Source of the DNA: Prevotella conceptionensis 9403948
GTDB taxonomy: Bacteria; Bacteroidota; Bacteroidia; Bacteroidales; Bacteroidaceae
DNA: 43,573 bases
NCBI RefSeq assembly: GCF_000312305.1
Contig: NZ_HE999447.1
Span: 243,505-287,077 of the forward strand
Direction: 5' to 3'
In this document: one piece after another, positions 15,918-25,356 of the stretch
Layout: every line of letters starts with the position of its first letter
Numbering within the stretch: the first letter of the stretch is position 1
The notes under the pieces: generated by a model
Database searches by the model: none
Told to the model about the DNA's origin: nothing
What the model saw: only the letters and a program-made list of their open reading frames with translations
Program-made: the position numbers and the translations under genes

Positions 15918-16742
15918 ATGAAGAAGCCACTGCTCATCATTTCTACGGCCGCTTTGCTGCTTTCTAGTTGCGCACACGAATTCAATCAGGTGTACAAAAG
16001 CGACAACGTACAATACAAGTACGAGTACGCAAAAGAATGTTTCGCAAAAGGAAAGTACGTGCGCGCCATAACGCTTTTACAAGAGCTTGTAACCCTACAG
16101 AAAGGTACCGAGAATGCACAGGAAAGCCTTTACATGCTGGCTATGGCCCAATATAACAGTAAAGACTACGAAACGGCTGCTCAATACTTCAAGAAGTATT
16201 ACCAATCGTACCCCAAAGGACGCTACGCAGAGATGGCACAGTTCTACGTGGGGCAAAGCTTGTTCATGAGCACCCCCGAGCCTCGCTTGGACCAATCGAG
16301 GACTATCCAGGCCATAACCGACTTCCAAACCTTCTTAGACCTGTACCCCGACTCGAAATTAAAGCCACAGGCTCAACAAAGACTCTTCGACCTGCAAGAC
16401 AAGCTGGTTGAAAAGGAATTGTACACAGCCAAATTGTATTACGACTTGGGCACTTACTTTGGCAATTGCAACTTTGGCGGCAACAACTATGAGGCTTGTA
16501 TCATCACTTCGCAAAACGCTTTGAAGGATTATCCTTATAGTCGACTTCGCGAAGACTTTGCCGTGTTGCTGATGAAAAGCAAGTTTGAACTGGCACAACA
16601 AAGCGTAGAAACAAAGAAGTTGGAACGCTTTCAGGATGCCGAAGACGAGTGCTACGGCTTCATCAACGAATATCCTGACTCGAAAGAGCGCGTGCTGGCA
16701 GAGAAATACATTGCCAAATGCAAGGAGATAACGAAAAATTGA
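15918..16742 (+). CDS. bamD: Outer-membrane assembly lipoprotein BamD
   Basis: A 274-residue TPR lipoprotein of the BAM complex that folds beta-barrel proteins into the outer membrane. The signal ends in the lipobox LLSSC (cysteine at residue 17). TPR-like helices follow, with YAKECFAKGKYVRAITLLQEL and YDSKDYETAAQYF-type repeats (here YNSKDYETAAQYFKKYYQSY) and Y-P-D-S-K segments. I start at MKKPLLIIS, after the promoter. It heads an operon with rpoZ and DUF4293, a standard order in Bacteroidetes. Confidence 0.92.
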   Translation: MKKPLLIISTAALLLSSCAHEFNQVYKSDNVQYKYEYAKECFAKGKYVRAITLLQELVTLQKGTENAQESLYMLAMAQYNSKDYETAAQYFKKYYQSYPKGRYAEMAQFYVGQSLFMSTPEPRLDQSRTIQAITDFQTFLDLYPDSKLKPQAQQRLFDLQDKLVEKELYTAKLYYDLGTYFGNCNFGGNNYEACIITSQNALKDYPYSRLREDFAVLLMKSKFELAQQSVETKKLERFQDAEDECYGFINEYPDSKERVLAEKYIAKCKEITKN

Positions 16743-16776
16743 ATTAGTAATTAAACAGAATAGGAACATTAAATTT

Positions 16777-17112
16777 ATGGATTACAAAAAGTCGAAGGCA
16801 CCGCTAAACACTGTCACAAGAGACATTATGGACTTGTGCAACGAAACGAACAACATCTACGAAAGCGTTGCCATCATTGCCAAGCGGGCCAACCAAATAA
16901 GCATCGAGATTAAACAAGACTTGAACAAGAAGTTGCAAGAGTTCGCCTCGTACAACGACACGCTGGAAGAGGTTTTCGAAAACCGTGAGCAAATTGAGAT
17001 TTCGCGTTACTACGAAAAACTGCCCAAACCCACTTTGTTGGCCACGCAAGAGTTTATTGACAACAGCATTTATTGGCGCGACCCGTCGAAAGAGGGACAA
17101 CAGGTAGACTAA
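16777..17112 (+). CDS. rpoZ: RNA polymerase omega/Rpb6-like subunit
   Basis: A 111-residue protein, MDYKKSKAPLNTVTRDI..., with NIYESVAIIAKRANQI matching the conserved omega/Rpb6 core that helps assemble RNA polymerase. Bacteroidetes carry this form between bamD and DUF4293, as here. It starts 34 bases after bamD and is followed immediately by the DUF4293 gene. It has no signal peptide and is cytoplasmic. Confidence 0.85.
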   Translation: MDYKKSKAPLNTVTRDIMDLCNETNNIYESVAIIAKRANQISIEIKQDLNKKLQEFASYNDTLEEVFENREQIEISRYYEKLPKPTLLATQEFIDNSIYWRDPSKEGQQVD

Positions 17113-17567
17113 ATGTGGCAACGTAAACAAACCGTATTCATGGCGTTGGCCATCGCCATCACCATTGCTTGCCTATGCTTGCCGCTGGGATATTTCGAGC
17201 CTAAGGGCATGGGACTGAATGCAGAAATGTTTAACCTGTGGATTAAACAACCGGAAGGGGGAGTAAGCATGACGTCGAGCGTGCTTTTAGCCATTCAAGT
17301 ACTTACGGCATCCATCGGCGTATGGGCGATTGTGGGCTTCGTAACAGGCCACGCCAGGCCAAACTGTGTGTTGTTAACATGCTGCTGCTGATTGTTTGGT
17401 ATGCACTTGCAGCCTTTTATACGCTACATGTTGGGTATCGCGACTACACTTTCCACGCCGACCTCGCCATTTGCTTTCCTCTCATTGCCATCATTCTTTA
17501 TTGGATGGCACGCAGGGGCGTGCTTGCCGATGAAAAATTGGTGAGGGCAGCAGACCGGATTAGATAA
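17113..17567 (+). pseudogene. DUF4293 membrane protein, frameshifted
   Basis: DUF4293 proteins are small four-helix membrane proteins of unknown function, conserved after rpoZ in Bacteroidetes. The first frame (17113-17391) reads MWQRKQTVFMALAIAI with LPLGYFEPKGMG, then goes astray after VGFV at about 17340. The rest of the protein is in another frame: NRPRQAKLCVVNMLLL, HADLAICFPLIAIIL and the typical ending LADEKLVRAADRIR, closing at 17567. One base appears to be missing near GTAACAGG (17341-17348). There is no long homopolymer there, so a simple sequencing slip is less likely. The gene is either broken or misread in this sequence. Confidence 0.75.
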
Positions 17568-17602
17568 GGCATTTAAGCAAGAAGTTAGTATTCGCTTAAA
17601 TA

Positions 17603-17641
17603 AAGAAAGGGGAAACTCCGTTGCGGCGTTTCCCCTTTCTT
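17603..17641. terminator. Bidirectional terminator between DUF4293 and DUF4301
   Basis: AAGAAAGGGGAAAC (17603-17616) pairs perfectly with GTTTCCCCTTTCTT (17628-17641) around an 11-base loop. It lies between two convergent genes, with A-rich and T-rich flanks, so it can end transcription both ways. Confidence 0.8.
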
Positions 17642-17664
17642 GTTTCTGTTCACAGGCAAAAAGC

Positions 17665-19182
17665 TTATTGGTGTTCGGGCCTTAACAGGTCGTTTACAGT
17701 CTTTACAGGGTTGAACGTAGACAACGGCACCTCAACAAACACCGTGTTCCAATCGCTCATGGCACCATTCCACAAGCCAGGAAGTTCCAAAGCTTTCAGC
17801 TGTTTGCCATTCTTGCTCTTCGAACTGATAAATCCAGTGTTGTGATCTACGAAGTCGGGCAAATGGAAAGCCTTGCCACAGTAGTCGCGGATGCCGCAAA
17901 CAAGGTCAACAGGATTGAAGTGTGTGCCATCCTTAAAGGCCTTAACATACTCGGCATTGTTGCTGTCTATTTGGCTACTTTCAAGAATTTGCAAGCTAAC
18001 CGTTCCGTCTTCGTTGTAAGTAAGGAACGGTCCGCCGCCTGGTTCGCCCACATTCTTAACCATACCACAAACACGCATGGGTCTGTTAAGTTTCTTGTGG
18101 AGGTATTCGGCAAGTGCCTTATCATCGAGTTCGCTTACACCCTCGCGCTTACAACACAGTTCCTCTTCAAGGAAGTGCATCATTTCATCAAGCTCTTTGC
18201 GCGAATATCCGCCTTCATCAAGCATCGACAAATAGGCGAACGCACGCTTTTGCAAATGCACAAGAATGCCGCCAAGCAATTTTTTATAGGTAACAGTGTC
18301 GTCTTTCAGTCTATCGGGCACCACGTTATCAATGTTCTTAATAAACACCACGTCGCCTTCTACATCGTTCAAGTTTTGAATTAGCGCGCCATGACCGCCC
18401 GGACGGAAAAGCAACGAGCCGTCTTCGTTTCTGAAAGGCGTGTTGTCGGGGTTCACAGCAAGCGTGTCGGTAGAGGGCTTTTGCTCAGAGAACGAGATGT
18501 TCAGGCGCGTATTGTACGCCTTTTCGTACTTCCCTGCCTTTTCAGCCACCTTGTCTTTGAAGAGTTGCAGATGGTCGTGCGACACAGTGAAGTGAACATT
18601 TGCCTCGCCATTAGATGCCGCATAGAGAGCCGCCTCAACAAGATGTTCTTCCAAAGGCGTGCGCGGTTCGTCGTCGTAGTTGTGGAAGAGCAACAACCCT
18701 TTGGGCAAATTGCCATAGTTCAGCCCTTCTTCGCCCAACAAATGCGCCACAATCTCCTTATAACGGCCAGCCTCTTTCAAGTCGCAAACACTGCTTTGCG
18801 TGTCGGTCTTGCAGCTTTTGCAAAGCTGTTTCCTAAATGCAAACAGCTTAATGTTGTCAAAAAACTCTTTCTCAAACGCGCTTGTGGGTTCGTTGTAGGG
18901 AGCATCGAGAAATGCGAAGAGGTCTTTGAACATCCTACTAGCCGCCCCCGACGCAGGAACAAACTTCACAACCTTGCGCCCTTCGGCCTGATAACGCTCC
19001 CATTCGGCCAAAAACGCATCGCGTTCTTTTGCTGTTGGCGCCATAATTCCATTGCCTATTGATGCCGCGGCTTGCAGTTTAAGATAAGGGAAACCCTTGC
19101 GGTGCTGTTCCATTTGGTGCTCAACCGTCGCCTCACTGATGCCTAGGCTCTCAATCTGTTGTAGGTCTTGTTTTGTTAACAT
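17665..19182 (-). CDS. DUF4301 family protein
   Basis: A 505-residue cytoplasmic protein starting MLTKQDLQQI. The segment VVKFVPASGAASRMFKDL and later FRPGGHGALIQNLN, KNIDNV and NVGEPGGGPF fit the DUF4301 family of Bacteroidetes. G-A-A-S-R-M and G-G-H-G-A-L-I resemble the substrate-binding stretches of nucleotidyltransferases acting on UDP-sugars, so a sugar-nucleotide role is conceivable; this is a guess and the family has no established function as far as I know. It has its own promoter, divergent from the relA promoter. Confidence 0.85.
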   Translation of the reverse strand: MLTKQDLQQIESLGISEATVEHQMEQHRKGFPYLKLQAAASIGNGIMAPTAKERDAFLAEWERYQAEGRKVVKFVPASGAASRMFKDLFAFLDAPYNEPTSAFEKEFFDNIKLFAFRKQLCKSCKTDTQSSVCDLKEAGRYKEIVAHLLGEEGLNYGNLPKGLLLFHNYDDEPRTPLEEHLVEAALYAASNGEANVHFTVSHDHLQLFKDKVAEKAGKYEKAYNTRLNISFSEQKPSTDTLAVNPDNTPFRNEDGSLLFRPGGHGALIQNLNDVEGDVVFIKNIDNVVPDRLKDDTVTYKKLLGGILVHLQKRAFAYLSMLDEGGYSRKELDEMMHFLEEELCCKREGVSELDDKALAEYLHKKLNRPMRVCGMVKNVGEPGGGPFLTYNEDGTVSLQILESSQIDSNNAEYVKAFKDGTHFNPVDLVCGIRDYCGKAFHLPDFVDHNTGFISSKSKNGKQLKALELPGLWNGAMSDWNTVFVEVPLSTFNPVKTVNDLLRPEHQ

Positions 19183-19220
19183 AATATCTAGGTTTTATAT
19201 TATATGTGTAAAGTGCTGAA

Positions 19221-19248
19221 CAAATGTAACAACTTTTCTGCTAAACAA
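19221..19248 (-). promoter_or_regulatory. Promoter of the DUF4301 gene
   Basis: Minus strand: TTG (19248-19246), 17 bases, TACATTTG (19228-19221). It gives a leader of about 35 bases. Confidence 0.5.
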
Positions 19249-19270
19249 GAAATTATTGGGCTATTTTTTG

Positions 19271-19278
19271 TATCTTTG
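19271..19278 (+). promoter_or_regulatory. -7 box of relA
   Basis: TATCTTTG, an exact TAnnTTTG match, without a clear TTG at the normal distance. The predicted start near 19282 leaves a leader of about 200 bases before relA. Confidence 0.5.
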
Positions 19279-19286
19279 CAATAATC

Positions 19287-19487
19287 GGAGTAGCCAATCT
19301 ACTCCTTATTTATTATATATATAGGCAAAGATGGAGCAGGTAAACGGATGCCCATTGCTAACGTTCAGGGTAACCCATCGATATGGTGAACAGGGTATTA
19401 TGTCACAACACATATCGCCAAACACTAAGAAAGGCGTACCCCGTCCTTAACAAAGCCTATGAGGTTGACTAAGAAAAAAGACAGCGT
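19287..19487 (+). promoter_or_regulatory. relA leader: 5' hairpin and 39-codon upstream frame
   Basis: A perfect hairpin GGAGTAG/CTACTCC (19287-19293 with 19299-19305) sits at the very 5' end, followed by an AT-rich stretch. An upstream frame of 39 codons (19331-19450, starting MEQVNGCPLLTFR) closes 37 bases before the relA start. Either could tune expression; nothing proves that they do. Confidence 0.35.
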
Positions 19488-21698
19488 ATGGAAGAAAAAC
19501 TCGTTTTCAGTACAGAGGAACAAGACACTGCTAACGGCCTCTTGTCTAAGCTGTTGGCCAACGATGCCAACGGCTTTCAACCTAACGATGCAGAAAAACT
19601 ACGCCAACGCATTGACCAATACGTTCATTCGGGAACACTACAACGCAACATCTTCGGTCTTAATCCCATTGTCTACGCCCTAGAAACAGCCGAAATAGCT
19701 TTCGACGAAATAGGATTGAAACGCGATGCGATAATAGCCATCGTGCTATACACGGGCGTTGTGGCTGGACTTAGCGACACAACACAGATAGAAAAAGACT
19801 TTGGCCGAGGCGTAGCGCAAATCATTCACGGGCTTGTTAAGGTGCAAGAGCTATACAAAAGAACGCCTGTGGTGGAGAGCGAGAATTTTAGAAACCTGCT
19901 CATCTCGTTCGCCGAAGACATGCGTGTGATACTGATCATGATTGCCGACCGCGTTAATCTGATGCGACAAGTGCGCGACACCGACAACGAAGAGGCGCGA
20001 TTGGAGGTGGCACAAGAGGCTAGTTACCTGTACGCACCGCTTGCTCACAAGCTGGGACTGTACAAGTTGAAGAGCGAATTGGAAGATTTGAGCCTGAAAT
20101 ACTTGGAGCACGACGCCTATTACATGATTAAAGACAAGCTCAACGCCACCAAAAAGTCGCGCGACAGCTATATCGAACGTTTCATAACGCCCATACAACA
20201 ACGGCTGGAAGAGGCCGGATTGCACTTTCACATGAAAGGCCGAACGAAGAGTATCCACTCTATTTGGCAGAAGATGAAGAAACAAAAGTGCAACTTCGAG
20301 GGCATTTACGACCTCTTTGCCATACGTATCATCATCGATTCGCCCATAGATAAGGAGAAGATGCAATGCTGGCAGGCCTACTCTATCGTAACAGACATGT
20401 ACATGCCCAACCCAAAACGCCTGCGCGATTGGCTCAGTGTGCCCAAAAGCAACGGCTACGAAAGTCTACACATCACGGTGTTGGGCCCCGAAAACAAATG
20501 GGTTGAAGTACAGATACGCACCGAACGGATGGACGAAATAGCCGAAAAAGGACTGGCTGCACACTGGCGTTACAAAGGAATTAAGGGAGAAAGCGGCATA
20601 GACGAATGGCTTTCGAACATCAGGGCAGCCTTGGAGAACAACGACGACTTGCAGTTGATGGACCAATTCAAGATGGGGCTGTACGAAGACGAAGTGTTCG
20701 TGTTCACACCCAAAGGCGAATTGCTCAAGTTTCCCAAGGGAGCCAACATCCTCGACTTTGCCTACCGCATCCATTCGGGCGTAGGAAACAAGTGTGTGGG
20801 CGGCAAAATCAATGGCAAGAACGTATCGTTCAGAGCCGAATTGAAGTCGGGCGACGAGGTGGAAGTCATTACGCAGAGCAACCAAACGCCCAAACAAGAA
20901 TGGATAAACATCGTTAAAACCCCACGGGCGAAGGCTAAAATAAAGCTGGCACTCAAAGATACCATCGCCAAAGACACCGTCTATGCCAAGGAACTGCTGG
21001 AAAGAAGGCTCAAAAACAGAAAGATTGAGTTCGACGAAAGCACCATGATGCACCTCATCAAGCGCATGGGCTTTAAGGTTGCAACCGACTTTTACAAGCA
21101 AATAGCCGACGAAAAGCTCGACGTTAACGAGGTTATCGAGAAGTATGTAGCGGTGCGCGACTACGATCAAAACCTTAATGCGCCCCAAATTACAAGGAGT
21201 GCAACCGAGTATAGCTATGACAATCCCGACGAAGAGATTGCCAGAAACAACGACGACGTTTTGGTTATCGACCGCAATTTAAAAGGAGTAGACTACTCGT
21301 TGGCCAAATGTTGCCAGCCCATATATGGCGATCCGGTTTTCGGTTTCGTTACGGTGAGCGGCGGAATTAAGATACATCGCGCCAATTGTCCTAACGCTCC
21401 CGAACTGCGCAAACGCTTTGGCTACCGCATTGTGAAAGCCAGATGGAGCGGAAAGAGTGCAGGACAATATAGCATCACCATCAAAGTGGTGGGCAACGAC
21501 GACCTCGGCATTGTCAACAACATTACGAGCATCATCTCGAAAGAAGAGAAAATCGTGATGCGTTCCATCAATATCGACTCGCACGACGGCCTGTTCGACG
21601 GCACCATCGTTGTACAATTAGAAGACGTTACCAAGTTGGAGGCGCTGATGAAAAAGCTACGAACCGTTAAAGGCGTTAAGCACGTGTCGCGCCTGTAA
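19488..21698 (+). CDS. relA: RelA-type (p)ppGpp synthetase with degenerate HD domain
   Basis: A 736-residue long RSH protein with hydrolase-like, synthetase, TGS and ACT domains in the usual order. The synthetase domain (about 225-345) shows RTKSIHSIWQKM, YDLFAIRII, SNGYESLHITV and VEVQIRTERMDE. TGS: VFVFTPKGELLKFPKGA. ACT: the last 75 or so residues. In the N-terminal domain the hydrolase histidine-aspartate pair is missing: where bifunctional enzymes read L-L-H-D it reads IVLYTGV. So it should make but not degrade (p)ppGpp, using uncharged tRNA on ribosomes as the cue. A separate SpoT would be needed elsewhere. Confidence 0.9.
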   Translation: MEEKLVFSTEEQDTANGLLSKLLANDANGFQPNDAEKLRQRIDQYVHSGTLQRNIFGLNPIVYALETAEIAFDEIGLKRDAIIAIVLYTGVVAGLSDTTQIEKDFGRGVAQIIHGLVKVQELYKRTPVVESENFRNLLISFAEDMRVILIMIADRVNLMRQVRDTDNEEARLEVAQEASYLYAPLAHKLGLYKLKSELEDLSLKYLEHDAYYMIKDKLNATKKSRDSYIERFITPIQQRLEEAGLHFHMKGRTKSIHSIWQKMKKQKCNFEGIYDLFAIRIIIDSPIDKEKMQCWQAYSIVTDMYMPNPKRLRDWLSVPKSNGYESLHITVLGPENKWVEVQIRTERMDEIAEKGLAAHWRYKGIKGESGIDEWLSNIRAALENNDDLQLMDQFKMGLYEDEVFVFTPKGELLKFPKGANILDFAYRIHSGVGNKCVGGKINGKNVSFRAELKSGDEVEVITQSNQTPKQEWINIVKTPRAKAKIKLALKDTIAKDTVYAKELLERRLKNRKIEFDESTMMHLIKRMGFKVATDFYKQIADEKLDVNEVIEKYVAVRDYDQNLNAPQITRSATEYSYDNPDEEIARNNDDVLVIDRNLKGVDYSLAKCCQPIYGDPVFGFVTVSGGIKIHRANCPNAPELRKRFGYRIVKARWSGKSAGQYSITIKVVGNDDLGIVNNITSIISKEEKIVMRSINIDSHDGLFDGTIVVQLEDVTKLEALMKKLRTVKGVKHVSRL

Positions 21699-21831
21699 GG
21701 CTAATCCCAGCAACAAAACCAAGGGGAACGAACAACAAGAACGCTCACAGCGCAGACTCATCCGCGCCAATAAAGACCGCATAAATGCCCCTTCGCCCTC
21801 CTTTACAACAACCAAAGTATAAAGCAACAGA

Positions 21832-22815
21832 ATGAACAAACAAGATTTAAGAATAGTTTTCATGGGCACGCCCGAATTTGCAGTGCCATCGCTCAAGCTG
21901 CTTGTAGAAGGCGGTTACAACGTGGTGGCCGTGGTTACACAGCCCGATAAGCCCGTGGGCCGACACGGTTCCACCCTTCAAGCACCACCCGTTAAGCAGT
22001 ATGCCCTGTCTAAATCCATACCCGTATTGCAGCCAGAGCGCATGAAAGACGAGGATTTTCTATGCCAACTCCGCGCTTTCGATGCCCATCTGCAAGTGGT
22101 TGTAGCCTTTCGCATGCTGCCCAAGCAGGTATGGAACCTGCCACCCTTCGGCACTTTCAACGTACATGCAGCCCTACTTCCACAATATCGTGGAGCCGCC
22201 CCCATCAATTGGGCCGTCATCAACGGCGAAACAGAAACGGGCGTTACCACTTTCTTCCTTGACGAAGACATCGACACGGGCCGAATTATCAGTCATAAAC
22301 GCCTGCCCATACCCGATGATGCCAACGTGGAATGGGTGTATAACAACCTGATGAACCTTGGTGCAGAGCTGTGTATCGAAACCGTAGACCGCATTTTGCA
22401 AAACGACGGCAAGGTAGAGAGCACCGAACAACCCCAAGACCAACCCTTAAAACATGCGCCGAAGATATTTAAGGAAACCTGCCAAATAGATTGGAACCAA
22501 CCTGCAAAGCGCATATACGACTTTATTCGCGGACTAAGCCCCTACCCTGGCGCGTGGACCGAGATACAAAAAACAGGCATCGAGGGCGAGAACAAACCCC
22601 AAGTGCTGAAAATTTTCAGTGCAACAAAAACCCAAATACCTGCAAATGCCCAGCCGGGAACATTTGTTGTAGAAGGCAATCGCCTGTTTGTAAACACTGC
22701 CGACAGCCTACTTGAATTGCAAGAAATACAGCTAGCAGGCAAGAAACGCATCGCCAGCCGCGACTTTCTCAATGGCACTCGCGATGCAAACCTATATCGT
22801 GCCATCAGCCAATGA
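21832..22815 (+). CDS. fmt: Methionyl-tRNA formyltransferase
   Basis: A 327-residue enzyme that formylates initiator Met-tRNA with 10-formyl-THF. The start RIVFMGTPEFAVPSL, the catalytic FNVHAALLPQYRGAAPINWA and TGVTTFFLDEDIDTG are hallmark motifs; the C-terminal tRNA-binding domain follows. The length is normal. It lies 133 bases after relA; the gap has no promoter I can defend, so read-through from relA is likely. Confidence 0.95.
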   Translation: MNKQDLRIVFMGTPEFAVPSLKLLVEGGYNVVAVVTQPDKPVGRHGSTLQAPPVKQYALSKSIPVLQPERMKDEDFLCQLRAFDAHLQVVVAFRMLPKQVWNLPPFGTFNVHAALLPQYRGAAPINWAVINGETETGVTTFFLDEDIDTGRIISHKRLPIPDDANVEWVYNNLMNLGAELCIETVDRILQNDGKVESTEQPQDQPLKHAPKIFKETCQIDWNQPAKRIYDFIRGLSPYPGAWTEIQKTGIEGENKPQVLKIFSATKTQIPANAQPGTFVVEGNRLFVNTADSLLELQEIQLAGKKRIASRDFLNGTRDANLYRAISQ

Positions 22816-22861
22816 ACCTTGCGCACACCACGTTTTAGCAACTAAATAAAACGCCATTTGC

Positions 22862-22892
22862 TTGGGGCTAACGTATTTTTGTTATATATTTG
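22862..22892 (+). promoter_or_regulatory. Promoter of the Sua5/YrdC-type gene and clc
   Basis: TTG (22862-22864), 20 bases, TATATTTG (22885-22892). It excludes the ATG at 22890 as the start of the next gene. Confidence 0.7.
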
Positions 22893-22916
22893 CAAGTCGA
22901 ACAGAAGAAAAACAAC

Positions 22917-23486
22917 ATGACAAGAGAAGAAGACATCAAGAAAGCCGTTGAGGTATTAAGGAAAGGCGGCATCATACTCTACCCCACAGACACCATTTGG
23001 GGTATCGGATGCGATGCTACCAATGCCGAGGCGGTGGCCAAAGTGTACCAAATAAAACAGCGCGACGACTCCAAGGCAATGATATGCCTTGTAGATTCGG
23101 CCACGCGCATGCAACGATATGTGCGTAACGTGCCCAACGTGGCATGGGATTTGGTGGAGCTTGCCACCAAACCCACAACGCTAATACTCGACGATGCCGT
23201 TAACCTTGCACCCAATCTCATTGCCGAAGACGGCTCGGTGGCCTTGCGGGTAACTGACGAACCATTCTCAAAAGAACTATGTTACCGCTTTCAAAAGGCT
23301 TTGGTTAGCACTAGTGCCAACATTAGCGGACAGCCCGCAGCACAAAATTACAAGGACATTAGCGAAGAATTGCTCAACGCCGTCGACTACGTGTGCTGGT
23401 CCAGACGGCAAGAACACAAGCCGCATACGCCTAGCTGCATCATCAAGTTGAACAAAGACGGAGAAGTAACCGTAATACGCAAGTAA
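22917..23486 (+). CDS. tsaC: L-threonylcarbamoyladenylate synthase (Sua5/YrdC family)
   Basis: A 189-residue YrdC-domain enzyme that makes threonylcarbamoyl-AMP from threonine, bicarbonate and ATP for the t6A37 modification of ANN-decoding tRNAs. The motifs GGIILYPTDTIWGIGCDA and VSTSANISGQPA are diagnostic. The length matches the short TsaC/YwlC form without the Sua5 C-terminal domain. I start at MTREED because the upstream ATG lies within the promoter. The clc gene follows 38 bases later. Confidence 0.92.
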   Translation: MTREEDIKKAVEVLRKGGIILYPTDTIWGIGCDATNAEAVAKVYQIKQRDDSKAMICLVDSATRMQRYVRNVPNVAWDLVELATKPTTLILDDAVNLAPNLIAEDGSVALRVTDEPFSKELCYRFQKALVSTSANISGQPAAQNYKDISEELLNAVDYVCWSRRQEHKPHTPSCIIKLNKDGEVTVIRK

Positions 23487-23524
23487 CGCCAACACGCTTA
23501 GAACAACACAGACAAGCCTAAGAA

Positions 23525-25330
23525 ATGGATACGACAATAGAGATTGAAGACAAAACCCCGATTGGCAGGTTTACCAAATGGCGCACCCAACACCTTTCAA
23601 CAAGGCAATTCACGCTCATCCTCTCGTTCTTCGTGGGGTTGTTCGCTGCCATTGCGGCCTATTCTCTGCATTGGATTATCAAGCAGATACAAATGCTCCT
23701 CACCGAAGGGTTCACCATATCTTCCATCAACTGGCTGTATCTTGTTTTCCCCGTTGTAGGTATTTATCTCACGTCCCTATTCATTAGGCATGTCGTTAAA
23801 GACAACATCTCGCACGGAATCACCCGTGTGCTCTATGCCATATCCACCAAGCAAGCGCGTTTAAAGGGGCACAACTGCTGGTCGTCTGTCATCGCATCGG
23901 CCATCACCATCGGGTTCGGAGGCTCGGTAGGAGCAGAGGCACCCATCGTATTAACGGGGTCGGCCATCGGCTCTAACCTCGGGCAACTCTTCAAACTCGA
24001 CAATCGCACCATGATATTGCTTGTTGGTTGTGGTGCATCTGCCGCCATTGCAGGCATTTATAAGGCGCCAATTGCAGGCCTGGTGTTCACCTTAGAGGTG
24101 CTCATGGTCGACCTAACCATGGCCTCTTTGCTGCCCATACTCATCGCTTGCGTAACGGCCACATGCTTTACTTACATCTTTGTGGGCACCGATTCGATGT
24201 TCACCTTTCACCTCGACGGCGAATGGATGATAGAACGTGTGCCTGCAAGCGTGTTGTTCGGCATCTTCTGCGGTATGATTAGCCTTTACTTCATGCGCAC
24301 CATGACCGCTTGCGAAAACGTATTCGGAAAGATGAAGAACCGCCCATACCAACGATTAGTTTTGGGCGGTATCATTCTCAGTTCGCTTATTTTCCTTTTC
24401 CCTTCGCTCTATGGCGAGGGTTTAAGTTCGGTAAACACCCTACTCAACGGCAATACCGAAACCGATTGGAGTCAGATACTCAACAATTCGCTGTTCTATG
24501 GCCACGACAACCTGCTGGTTGTGTACGTTGGTCTGGTGCTTTTCACCAAGGTATTCGCCACATCGGCCACCAATGGCAGCGGCGGTTGTGGCGGAACGTT
24601 CGCCCCCTCGCTGTTTATCGGCGGCTTTGGCGGCTTTTTCTTCGCCCGTTTGTGGAACATGTACAACATCGGTGTGTACATTCCAGAAAAGAATTTCACG
24701 CTACTGGGCATGGCAGGCGTAATGACTGCCGTGATGCACGCGCCGCTTACGGGCATATTTCTCATTGCCGAGATAACCGGGGGCTACCAATTATTGTTGC
24801 CACTGATGATTGTTTGCATCAGTTCTTACCTCACCATCAACATTTTCGAGCCGCATAGCATTTATAGCATGCGTCTTGCACGCGAGGGAAAACTCATCAC
24901 CCACCACACGGATAAGTCCATCCTTACGCTGATGAGCATGGAAAGCATCATCGACAAGAACTACATTGCCGTTAATCCCGAAATGCCTTTGGGCAAGTTG
25001 GTGTATGCCATCAGCCGCAGCCACACCAGCTTTATCCCCGTACTAGACCATGCGGGAAGGCTCATTGGCGAGATAGACGTTACCAAGATAAGGCATATCA
25101 TGTTCCGAACAGAGTTGTATCAGAAGTTTAGTGTGGCGCAAATAATGATTCCCACGCCTGCCGTGCTTGGACGTAACGACCCAATGGAAGAGGTAATGAA
25201 TAAGTTCGACAAGACAGATGCCACCTATCTGCCCGTTGTCGATGCCAATAACGAACTACAAGGATTCATTTCGCGCACACGTATGTACGCCATGTATCGT
25301 AAGATGGTGGCCGACTTCTCCACCGAATAA
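23525..25330 (+). CDS. ClC-family chloride channel/transporter with CBS pair
   Basis: A 601-residue protein with about 10-11 membrane segments and two C-terminal CBS domains (about 475-590). The selectivity-filter motifs are recognisable as GFGGSVGAEAP (normally G-x-x-x-G-x-E-G-P) and GGTFAPSLFIGG (G-x-F-x-P). The gating-type glutamate is kept, though the glycine after it is replaced by alanine. Such proteins move Cl- or exchange it with protons; CBS pairs often bind adenine nucleotides. It is probably co-transcribed with the preceding YrdC gene. The ion and the mode (channel or exchanger) cannot be read from sequence alone. Confidence 0.9.
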   Translation: MDTTIEIEDKTPIGRFTKWRTQHLSTRQFTLILSFFVGLFAAIAAYSLHWIIKQIQMLLTEGFTISSINWLYLVFPVVGIYLTSLFIRHVVKDNISHGITRVLYAISTKQARLKGHNCWSSVIASAITIGFGGSVGAEAPIVLTGSAIGSNLGQLFKLDNRTMILLVGCGASAAIAGIYKAPIAGLVFTLEVLMVDLTMASLLPILIACVTATCFTYIFVGTDSMFTFHLDGEWMIERVPASVLFGIFCGMISLYFMRTMTACENVFGKMKNRPYQRLVLGGIILSSLIFLFPSLYGEGLSSVNTLLNGNTETDWSQILNNSLFYGHDNLLVVYVGLVLFTKVFATSATNGSGGCGGTFAPSLFIGGFGGFFFARLWNMYNIGVYIPEKNFTLLGMAGVMTAVMHAPLTGIFLIAEITGGYQLLLPLMIVCISSYLTINIFEPHSIYSMRLAREGKLITHHTDKSILTLMSMESIIDKNYIAVNPEMPLGKLVYAISRSHTSFIPVLDHAGRLIGEIDVTKIRHIMFRTELYQKFSVAQIMIPTPAVLGRNDPMEEVMNKFDKTDATYLPVVDANNELQGFISRTRMYAMYRKMVADFSTE

Positions 25331-25356
25331 AGGGAATGGTAAGCGTGTGCGTTTTT

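Noticed and set aside
18391..19062. 223-codon plus-strand frame opposite DUF4301
   Set aside because: Antisense shadow; the minus-strand protein shows family motifs and has the promoter.
20466..21188. 240-codon minus-strand frame opposite relA
   Set aside because: Antisense shadow of the synthetase and TGS region.
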